Shown: positions 1 through 8,610 of the stretch, piece by piece
How positions within the stretch are numbered: position 1 is the stretch's first letter
Layout: the number at the start of each line of letters is the position of its first letter
DNA from: Solirubrobacterales bacterium
GTDB lineage: Bacteria; Actinomycetota; Thermoleophilia; Solirubrobacterales; Solirubrobacteraceae
Assembly (NCBI GenBank): GCA_025964065.1
Contig: JAOPZO010000273.1
Span: 1 to 8,610, forward strand
DNA: 8,610 nt
Direction of reading: 5' to 3'
Position numbers and translations under genes: made by a program
Notes under the pieces: generated by a model
Seen by the model: only the letters and a program-made list of their open reading frames with translations
Told to the model about the DNA's origin: nothing
Database searches by the model: none

Positions 1-344
1 GCGGCGAGGGCGAAGGCGCCCGTGCAGATCGAGACGACCCGGGCGCCGCGGGCGCCGGCGGCCCGGAGCGCCCCCACCACCTCCGGGGTCGCTCCGCCGC
101 CCGTGCGGGCGTCGTAGCCCGGGACGACCACGGTGTCGACACGCTCCAGCGCCTCGAGACCGTGGGCCACCCGCAGGGAGAACGCCGTGGTCGTCGGGAC
201 CTCGCCCGGGGTCGCCCCGCACACCTCGAGCGCGTAGAAGCCCTCGTCGGGGTGGCCGAGCACCTGGGTCGCGATCGCGAGGTCGAAGGCCACGACGGCC
301 TCGAGCGCCAGGACGGCGACGGTGTGGCAGGATCCAGACGACAT
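1..344 (-). CDS. GlxA-like transcriptional regulator (DJ-1/PfpI + presumed AraC), 5' part only
   Basis: This reading frame is open from an ATG at 342-344 to the left window edge and encodes 114 complete residues. Visible are an N-terminal strand typical of the class I glutamine amidotransferase-like fold (HTVAVLALEAVVAFDLAIA, residues 7-25), a VDTVVVPGYD segment (69-78) and the nucleophile-elbow motif VVSICTGAFALA (103-114) with Cys107. GlxA-family regulators carry this DJ-1/PfpI domain followed by a C-terminal AraC helix-turn-helix. The helix-turn-helix would lie beyond the edge, so its presence is inferred from the SICTGAFxLA signature and not seen. The start is supported by AGGA seven bases upstream of the ATG on the minus strand. 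The gene is divergent from a second DJ-1-fold gene at 396, a common arrangement for a regulator and its target. The ligand is unknown. It could instead be a stand-alone DJ-1/PfpI protein. Confidence 0.8.
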   Translation of the reverse strand, partial: MSSGSCHTVAVLALEAVVAFDLAIATQVLGHPDEGFYALEVCGATPGEVPTTTAFSLRVAHGLEALERVDTVVVPGYDARTGGGATPEVVGALRAAGARGARVVSICTGAFALA

Positions 345-360
345 GTGGCGATCCTGCCAC
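324..360. promoter_or_regulatory. Perfect 11-bp inverted repeat over the glxA-like start codon
   Basis: The arm GTGGCAGGATC (324-334) is exactly complementary to GATCCTGCCAC (350-360), separated by 15 bp. On the minus-strand transcript one arm contains the AGGA ribosome binding site, the loop contains the AUG, and the other arm lies in codons 4-7. As DNA, the arm centres are 26 bp apart (about two and a half helical turns), between two divergent genes. It may be an operator for the adjacent AraC-type regulator or an mRNA hairpin that hides the ribosome binding site. The repeat is seen directly; either function is inferred. Confidence 0.6.
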
Positions 361-395
361 TCGACGCGGCGGCGGTCCACCGGCAGGCTCCGGCC

Positions 396-1004
396 ATGCA
401 CTTCGACGTCCTCCTGTACCCCGGCTTCGACGAGCTCGACGCGCTCGCCCCCTGGGAGATCCTCTCGGGCCTGGCCGAGACGCTCCCGGCGCAGCACAGC
501 GCCGCGCTCGTGACGCTCGAGGGCACCTCGCCCGTGACGGCCTCGCACGGGGCGGTGATCACCCCGCACGCCGCGCTCGCCGAGCGCCCGGACGTCCTCG
601 TGGTGCCCGGCGGGGGCTGGAGCGCGCGCGACGGGAGCCCGGGCGCGTGGGCGACCGCGCAGGAGGGGAGCGTGCCCGCCGCCGTCGCGGAGCGCCACGC
701 CCGCGGCACCGTGGTCGCCTCGGTCTGCACGGGGGCGATGGTCGTCGCCGCCACGGGCCTGCTCGCGGGGCGGCCCGCCACGACCCACCACTCGGCCCTC
801 GCGGATCTCGAGGCCGCGGGCGCCGAGCTCGTCCCGGGCGCCCGGGTGATCGACGACGGCGACCTCGTCTCGGCCGGCGGGGTGACGAGCGGCCTGGACC
901 TCGGCCTCTGGCTGCTCGAGCGCTTCGTCGGGCCCCAGGTCGCGCTGCTCGCGGAGCGCGAGCTCGAGTACGAGCGCCGGGGCACCGTCTGGCGCCGCGC
1001 CTGA
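396..1004 (+). CDS. DJ-1/PfpI-family protein, isonitrile hydratase-like
   Basis: A complete 202-residue single-domain protein of the DJ-1/PfpI superfamily, presumably cytoplasmic because no signal peptide or membrane segment is visible. The order of elements is FDVLLYPGFDELDALAPWE (3-21), DVLVVPGGG (66-74), the nucleophile elbow VASVCTGAMVVAATGLLAG (107-125) with Cys111-Thr112, then ATTHH (128-132). Characterised Pseudomonas isonitrile hydratase, which converts isonitriles to N-substituted formamides, uses an Asp, Cys and Thr; Asp15, Cys111 and Thr112 are plausible equivalents. Many relatives with this pattern have no known substrate, so the specific activity is uncertain. The start at 396 is chosen because homologues begin with this first beta strand. 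An in-frame upstream ATG at 162 would add 78 arginine/histidine-rich residues antisense to the glxA-like gene and is rejected. The ribosome binding site is weak (GGCAGG, about 8 bases upstream). No C-terminal DNA-binding domain is present, unlike the divergent neighbour. Confidence 0.8.
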   Translation: MHFDVLLYPGFDELDALAPWEILSGLAETLPAQHSAALVTLEGTSPVTASHGAVITPHAALAERPDVLVVPGGGWSARDGSPGAWATAQEGSVPAAVAERHARGTVVASVCTGAMVVAATGLLAGRPATTHHSALADLEAAGAELVPGARVIDDGDLVSAGGVTSGLDLGLWLLERFVGPQVALLAERELEYERRGTVWRRA

Positions 1005-1060
1005 AAGCCCGCGCCCACGTGTAGGCGAACCCGCGGGGATGGGGAAGACTCCCGGCACCC

Positions 1061-2080
1061 ATGCCGCGCGCCATCTGGACCGGAGCCATCTCCTTCGGGC
1101 TCGTCACCGTTCCCGTGAAGCTCTACGCCGCCGTCCAGAGCAAGTCGGTGAAGTTCAACCAGCTCGACGGCCAGGACCACTCGCGCATCGCGATGAAGCG
1201 GACGAACGCGCAGACGGGCGAGGAGGTGCCCTACGAGCGGATCGTCAAGGGCTTCGAGATCGCCCCGGACCGCTACGTCGTCGTCGAGCCGGGCGAGCTC
1301 GAGGCGTTCGACCCCAAGAAGACCAAGACGATCGACATCGAGGGCTTCGTCGAGCTCGACGACGTCGACCCGATCTACTTCGACCACCCGTACTACCTCG
1401 TGCCGGGCGCGGGCGGAGCGAAGCCGTACCGCCTGCTCGTCGATGCGATGGCCGAGACGGGGCGCGTCGGCATCGCGAAGGTCGTCATCCGCTCGAAGCA
1501 GCAGCTCGTCGCGCTGCGCCCCATGGGGGACGTGCTCGCGATGAGCACCATGAACTTCCACGACGAGATCGTCGACGCCGACCAGCTCGACGAGGTGCCC
1601 TCCCGCGACGACGTCGAGGCGCGCCCGCGCGAGCTCGAGATGGCCAAGCAGCTCGTCGAGTCGCTCGCCGAGGCCTGGGAGCCCGAGAAGTACGCGGACA
1701 CCTACCGCGAGGAGGTCCTCGGGCTCATCGAGCGCAAGGCCGCGGGCGAGGACATCGCGGTTCAGCCCGAGGCGAAGGAGGAGGAGGTCGCGGCCCCGGA
1801 CCTCATGAGCGCCCTCAAGGCCTCGCTCGACGCGGTCCGCGAGCGCACGGGCGACGCGCCCGCTACCGGCCGCAAGCCCGCGGTCTCGCCCGAGGAGCCC
1901 GCGCCGCGCAAGCCGGGCGGCTCTCGCAAGCCGGCTGCGAAGAAGGACGCGGGGGACGACGACGGCGCGAAGCCCGCGGCCGCCGCGAAGGAGCCGGCCG
2001 CCAAGAAGTCCGCCGCCGCCGCCAAGAAGCCGGCGGCGAAGAAGCCGGCGGCGAAGAAGCCGGCGGCGGCCAAGAAATAG
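1061..2080 (+). CDS. ku: Non-homologous end joining protein Ku
   Basis: Bacterial Ku (339 residues) is a homodimeric ring that threads onto DNA double-strand-break ends and recruits the ligase/polymerase LigD. The N-terminus PRAIWTGAISFGLVTVPVKL (2-21) is the hallmark of the family and fixes the start. Further core signatures are VPYERIVKGFE (56-66), YFDHPYYLVP (106-115) and MNFHDEIVD (164-172). PDLMSALKASLDAVRE (246-261) matches the conserved segment after the core that in other bacterial Ku proteins lies near the LigD-interacting part. From about residue 262 the protein becomes a low-complexity Lys/Ala/Pro tail ending in KKPAA repeats, resembling histone H1-like tails. Such extended basic tails occur in actinobacterial Ku and can bind DNA. 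No cysteine is present anywhere, so no zinc site is possible. The gene begins 56 bp after the DJ-1 gene, with only a weak, distant purine stretch (GGGGAAGA, 1041-1048) upstream. No ligD is seen in this window. Confidence 0.96.
   Translation: MPRAIWTGAISFGLVTVPVKLYAAVQSKSVKFNQLDGQDHSRIAMKRTNAQTGEEVPYERIVKGFEIAPDRYVVVEPGELEAFDPKKTKTIDIEGFVELDDVDPIYFDHPYYLVPGAGGAKPYRLLVDAMAETGRVGIAKVVIRSKQQLVALRPMGDVLAMSTMNFHDEIVDADQLDEVPSRDDVEARPRELEMAKQLVESLAEAWEPEKYADTYREEVLGLIERKAAGEDIAVQPEAKEEEVAAPDLMSALKASLDAVRERTGDAPATGRKPAVSPEEPAPRKPGGSRKPAAKKDAGDDDGAKPAAAAKEPAAKKSAAAAKKPAAKKPAAKKPAAAKK
2024..2068 (+). repeat. Three perfect 15-bp tandem repeats encoding KKPAA at the Ku C-terminus
   Basis: Units AAGAAGCCGGCGGCG at 2024-2038, 2039-2053 and 2054-2068 are identical at DNA level and in frame with ku (codons 322-336), followed by Ala-Lys-Lys and the stop. 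Looser KPAA/EPAAKK copies precede them from about residue 289. Identity at synonymous positions suggests recent duplication by slippage, so the copy number may vary between strains. The repeats extend the basic, DNA-binding-like tail. Confidence 0.9.
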
Positions 2081-2082
2081 CC

Positions 2083-2192
2083 CGCGGCGGCCGTGAGGGA
2101 GCTCGCGGCGGCCGCGGGAGCTCGCGGCGGCCCTGAGGGAGCTCGCGGCGGCTGAGAGGGAGCTCGTGGCGGCCGTGAGGGAGCTTGCGGCG
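2083..2192. repeat. Degenerate ~21-bp tandem repeat (minisatellite) directly after ku
   Basis: A partial unit (CGCGGCGGCCGTGA, 2083-2096) is followed by units starting with GGGAGCT at 2097, 2116, 2137, 2158 and 2179, spaced 19, 21, 21 and 21 bp. The consensus is roughly GGGAGCTCGCGGCGGCCGTGA, and the last copy is incomplete at 2192. The repeat begins three bases after the ku stop codon. Read on the minus strand, a 21-bp period gives a 7-residue repeat (LPxxRRE), but that frame has no other gene-like property. I see no start signal or protein family here, so I treat it as noncoding repeat DNA. Confidence 0.85.
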
Positions 2193-2193
2193 C

Positions 2194-2210
2194 CCGCAGA
2201 CTCCCTGCGG
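2194..2210. terminator. Short GC stem-loop downstream of ku (possible terminator)
   Basis: CCGCAG (2194-2199) pairs perfectly with CTGCGG (2205-2210) across the 5-base loop ACTCC. It lies 114 bp after the ku stop, just beyond the minisatellite. There is no T tract, so an intrinsic-terminator role is only possible; stems without a U tract do appear at gene ends in high-GC actinobacteria. Confidence 0.3.
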
Positions 2211-2457
2211 CCGAGCGGGAGCCGGCGGCGGAGGAGGCGACGTCCGCCGCACGGCGTTTCGAGGAGCTGGCGCGGCGCGAAACGGTCGCGCGCGCGGGTC
2301 ATCCTGCGCAAAGCCCCTGTGGCTCCCGGCCGAGGCCCCCGGGCGGCGGATCGCCGAGACGACCTCCGCGATCCTCGCGGAAGCGCCGACGCACGCCCAC
2401 GGGACCCGCTTTCGCCCCGGCGACGCTCCGGGCCGCGTCGTACTCCACGTCGCTGCT

Positions 2458-2506
2458 CGCGAGAAGGCGGATGTGGGGTTCTGGCGCCCGGATTCACCTT
2501 CTCGCG
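2458..2506. repeat. 10-bp inverted repeat with 29-bp spacer
   Basis: CGCGAGAAGG (2458-2467) is exactly complementary to CCTTCTCGCG (2497-2506). The spacer is long for a simple terminator, so a protein site or a larger folded element is also possible. Its left arm plus the following CGG resembles the left arm of the next hairpin (2531-2542). Confidence 0.5.
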
Positions 2507-2530
2507 GTTCGGTGACGGCCCGGCGGCCTC

Positions 2531-2552
2531 GCGCGAAGGCGGTGCTTCGCGC
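2531..2552. terminator. Perfect 8-bp stem-loop in the convergent gap
   Basis: GCGCGAAG (2531-2538) pairs exactly with CTTCGCGC (2545-2552) around the hexaloop GCGGTG. Lying between two converging genes, it could act in both directions as a transcription-ending or RNA 3'-end-protecting hairpin. No T tract follows on either strand. The structure is seen; the function is inferred. Confidence 0.45.
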
Positions 2553-2609
2553 CCGGCCCACCTTCCGCTCGCCGCGGCCCGCGAGACGAACGGCGCGTTT
2601 GCGAGCGGC

Positions 2610-2634
2610 CTTCTTCTCGCCATGCGCGAAGAAG
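2610..2634. terminator. Strong stem-loop downstream of the asparaginase gene
   Basis: CTTCTTCTCGC (2610-2620) pairs with GCGCGAAGAAG (2624-2634): 10 of 11 positions pair (one T/C mismatch) around a 3-base loop CAT. It begins 73 bp past the asparaginase stop on the minus strand and is the most terminator-like structure in the gap for that gene, although no clear T tract follows. It is one of three hairpins here sharing CGCGAAG/CTTCGCG-type arms. Confidence 0.5.
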
Positions 2635-2706
2635 ACCGCGAGCAACGCGAACTTCCCGCGCCTCGCGCCGCGCGCCGCCGACGCTCGCGCCGCGCGCCCC
2701 GCCCCC

Positions 2707-3675
2707 TCAGGTGTCGTCGTGCAGGAACGCCTCGGCGATGCCGTAGCCGTCGAGGTCGGCGCCCAGGCAGGCCAGCAGCTTCATCCGGGCCGCCTGGGAG
2801 CTCAGGCCGCCCGCCGCCACGGCGAGCTCGCGGATGTCGGCCTCCTTGCCCTCGAACCCGTAGGTCTCGTAGAGGATCGCGCCGCGCTCGGGGCGGGTCG
2901 TGGCCACGACGGGAATCCGCGCGACCGCCTCCCGCAGCGCCGCGAGCGCCCGCGGCCCGAGGTGGCCCGCGCCCAGCGTCTGCACGACGAGGCCGTGGGC
3001 GTGGTCCTCCACGGCGGCGCGGATGAGCGCCCCGTCGTCCCCGAGCCAGGTGGGGACGATCGGCACGCGGAGGTCGAGGTGGGTCGGCACCACGGGCGGG
3101 CGGCGCACGGGGAACGTCCCGATGTTCACCCGGCCCTCGTGGATGACGCCGATCGCGCCGCCGTGGGGGGAGCCGAAGGGCTCCGCGGCGGTCGAGTCCA
3201 TCTTGCGCACGTACCGCGCGGCGTGGACCCGCCCCGCGAAGACCACGACCACGCCGAGCCCGCCGCCGCCGACGCTCGCGGCGAGCGCGACGGCGTCCCC
3301 GAGGTTCGCGGGGCCGTCCGCGCCCGGCGCGCTCGCGGGCCGGATCGCGCCCGTGAAGACGATGGGCGGGTCGCCGCCGTACATGACGTCGGTGAGGTAG
3401 GCGGTCTCCTCGAGGGTGTCCGTGCCGTGGGTCACGACGACCCCGCGGCCGCGCGCGGCGTGGCGCAGGGCCGCCTCGGCGATGAGCAGCGCGTCGACCG
3501 TGTCGAGGTGCGAGCTCGCGAGCTCGCAGACCGACTCGACCTCGAGGTCGCGGACCTGCGCGAGCGATGGGACCGCCGCGACGAGGGCCGCACCGTCGAG
3601 CGCCGGAACCGCCATGCGGTCCCCGGACATCGCGATGGTGCCGCCGGTGGACAGGATGGTGACGGGGCGCGGCAT
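2707..3675 (-). CDS. ansA: L-asparaginase, cytoplasmic type
   Basis: A 322-residue enzyme of the bacterial type I/II asparaginase family, hydrolysing L-asparagine to L-aspartate and ammonia. Both active-site signatures are present: TILSTGGTIA (6-15), with Thr10 as the likely nucleophile, and VVVTHGTDTLEETAYL (79-94), with Thr85-Asp86. Lys158 (in VRKMD) fits the conserved active-site lysine. PGADGPANLGDAVALA (117-132) is also family-typical. The sequence enters the Rossmann-like fold at once, with no signal peptide, so the enzyme is predicted to be cytoplasmic, which favours ansA over the secreted ansB type. The loop after TGGTIA (16-28) is short and has no tyrosine; the first tyrosine is Tyr93. 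This loop supplies a catalytic tyrosine in E. coli enzymes, so its equivalent here is absent or elsewhere. Some substrate flexibility toward glutamine or aspartyl compounds cannot be excluded. GGG-rich bases (AAAGGG about 11 bases, GGGA 2 bases upstream) give an unremarkable ribosome binding site. The gene is divergent from gltB and convergent with ku. Confidence 0.93.
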   Translation of the reverse strand: MPRPVTILSTGGTIAMSGDRMAVPALDGAALVAAVPSLAQVRDLEVESVCELASSHLDTVDALLIAEAALRHAARGRGVVVTHGTDTLEETAYLTDVMYGGDPPIVFTGAIRPASAPGADGPANLGDAVALAASVGGGGLGVVVVFAGRVHAARYVRKMDSTAAEPFGSPHGGAIGVIHEGRVNIGTFPVRRPPVVPTHLDLRVPIVPTWLGDDGALIRAAVEDHAHGLVVQTLGAGHLGPRALAALREAVARIPVVATTRPERGAILYETYGFEGKEADIRELAVAAGGLSSQAARMKLLACLGADLDGYGIAEAFLHDDT

Positions 3676-3803
3676 CGTCCCGGGACCCTTTCAGTTGCGA
3701 CGCGCCGGGGAGTTCCCCTCGCGGGGGCCGCTGGTAGGATTCCGCGTTCGAACCCTCCTGGTTCGCGCGGGTTTGTTCCTCCGTCCCCCGCCGGCCACGC
3801 CAT
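3676..3803. promoter_or_regulatory. Divergent promoter region between asparaginase and gltB
   Basis: These 128 bp must drive both divergent genes. Dyads seen are GTCCCGGGAC (3677-3686), a perfect 10-bp palindrome two bases from the asparaginase start, and GGGGA-GT-TCCCC (3707-3718). CCCC (3715-3718) could pair instead with GGGG (3723-3726) across TCGC, so two alternative hairpins are possible. A candidate gltB promoter is TTCCCC (3713-3718), a 16-bp spacer and TAGGAT (3735-3740), which would put the second dyad over the -35 box. No known nitrogen-regulator site (for example a clear GlnR box) could be recognised. The promoter call is weak. Confidence 0.45.
3744..3768 (+). promoter_or_regulatory. 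Possible leader hairpin upstream of gltB
   Basis: CGAACC (3749-3754) pairs with GGTTCG (3760-3765) around the loop CTCCT, and the stem extends by GCG/CGC (3744-3746 with 3766-3768) across a two-base bulge. If the TAGGAT at 3735-3740 is the -10 box, this hairpin would sit at the 5' end of the gltB mRNA. The 35 bases between it and the ATG contain no purine-rich ribosome binding site, so translation initiation of gltB looks non-canonical. The role is inferred. Confidence 0.3.
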
Positions 3804-8426
<4,623 letters not shown>

Positions 8427-8428
8427 CC

Positions 8429-8610
8429 ATGGGTGAGCTCGGAGCGTTCCTGAAGATCGAGCGGCACGGGGTGCCGTACCGCGACGCGCAGGAGCGCCTC
8501 GCGGATTACGGCGAGTTCGTCGTGGAGCGCCCCAGGGAGGAGCTGGCGGACCAGGGCGCGCGCTGCATGGAGTGCGGCGTGCCGTTCTGCCACAACGGCT
8601 GCCCGCTCGG
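8429..8610 (+). CDS. gltD: Glutamate synthase small subunit, N-terminal part
   Basis: The first 60 complete residues of GltD, the FAD/NADPH-binding beta subunit that oxidises NADPH and passes electrons through Fe-S centres to GltB, before the right window edge cuts it. The N-terminus MGELGAFLKIERHGVPYRD matches the GltD start. CMECGVPFCHNGCPLG (46-61, the last Gly incomplete) is the first cysteine cluster motif (Cys46, Cys49, Cys54, Cys58) that ligates a 4Fe-4S cluster in this family. The ATG at 8429 lies two bases after the gltB stop with a good ribosome binding site, so the two genes form an operon. The FAD and NADPH domains lie outside the window and are inferred. Confidence 0.95.
   Translation, partial: MGELGAFLKIERHGVPYRDAQERLADYGEFVVERPREELADQGARCMECGVPFCHNGCPL

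Larger units (their letters stand above)
2081..2706. other. 626-bp gene-free interval between converging ku and asparaginase
   Basis: No reading frame in this stretch shows a recognisable family, a good ribosome binding site or the steady third-position G/C of the neighbouring genes. Open frames on both strands (for example minus 1863-2645 and a plus frame from 2185) consist of arginine/proline/alanine-rich sequence expected from high-GC noncoding DNA. The interval contains the 21-bp minisatellite (2083-2192), a small stem-loop (2194-2210), an uncharacterised middle part (about 2211-2457) and three stem-loops (2458-2634) next to the end of the asparaginase gene. I found no tRNA, rRNA or other RNA gene in it. 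Confidence 0.75.

Noticed and set aside
162..395. An upstream extension of the 202-residue DJ-1 protein to an ATG at 162
   Set aside because: The extra 78 residues lie antisense to the glxA-like coding sequence and do not look like a DJ-1 N-terminus; the family's first beta strand starts at 396.
559..1107. A 182-codon minus frame antisense to the DJ-1 gene
   Set aside because: Almost entirely arginine, proline and alanine; a GC-driven shadow of a supported gene.
1039..2136. A 365-codon plus frame overlapping ku
   Set aside because: Composition-driven alternate frame of ku; no domain signature, while the ku frame matches the family from its first residues.
2083..2192. The tandem repeat as a possible CRISPR array
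   Set aside because: Units are contiguous and degenerate with no unique spacers, and no cas gene is present.
1863..2645. A 260-codon minus frame through the ku tail and the convergent gap, with a 7-residue repeat
   Set aside because: The repeat is the 21-bp minisatellite read in a neutral frame; the rest is R/P/A-rich with no ribosome binding site, family or gene-like codon usage.

Overview
The window is very GC-rich, with nearly all coding third positions G or C. Its coding style and gene content (a Ku with a lysine/alanine/proline tail, a cytoplasmic-type asparaginase, the large ferredoxin/NADPH-type GltB followed by GltD) suggest a high-GC actinobacterium, possibly of the Thermoleophilia/Solirubrobacterales type. 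That placement is an inference from style and content; there is no phylogenetic marker gene here. All functional names come from motifs I recognise, not from a database search.

Layout. Positions 1-344 (minus) hold the N-terminal part of a GlxA-like regulator of the DJ-1/PfpI plus AraC type, cut by the window edge. Divergent from it, 396-1004 (plus) encodes a stand-alone DJ-1/PfpI-superfamily protein resembling isonitrile hydratase. A perfect 11-bp inverted repeat (324-360) straddles the GlxA-like start codon and ribosome binding site. Next, 1061-2080 (plus) encodes Ku, the DNA-end-binding protein of bacterial non-homologous end joining, which ends in a repetitive KKPAA tail. Positions 2081-2706 contain no convincing gene. 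They begin with a degenerate ~21-bp tandem repeat and end with three dyad-symmetric hairpins lying between the converging ku and asparaginase genes. Positions 2707-3675 (minus) encode a cytoplasmic L-asparaginase. A 128-bp divergent promoter region (3676-3803) separates it from 3804-8426 (plus), the complete glutamate synthase large subunit GltB. GltD starts 2 bp later (8429) and runs off the right edge.

How the genes work together. The right-hand half is nitrogen metabolism. Asparaginase releases ammonia and aspartate from asparagine, and GltB/GltD (GOGAT) use glutamine, 2-oxoglutarate and reductant to make glutamate, completing ammonium assimilation begun by glutamine synthetase. The divergent arrangement makes shared control possible but does not prove it. 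The left-hand half is unrelated in function: a pair of DJ-1-fold genes, then ku in the same direction 56 bp further on. No ligD is visible in the window.

The protein-coding genes are ordinary. The parts worth a second look are the inverted repeat over the glxA-like start, the minisatellite directly after ku, and the set of related hairpins in the ku-asparaginase gap. I found no evidence of a new multi-gene system, mobile element, CRISPR array or RNA gene.
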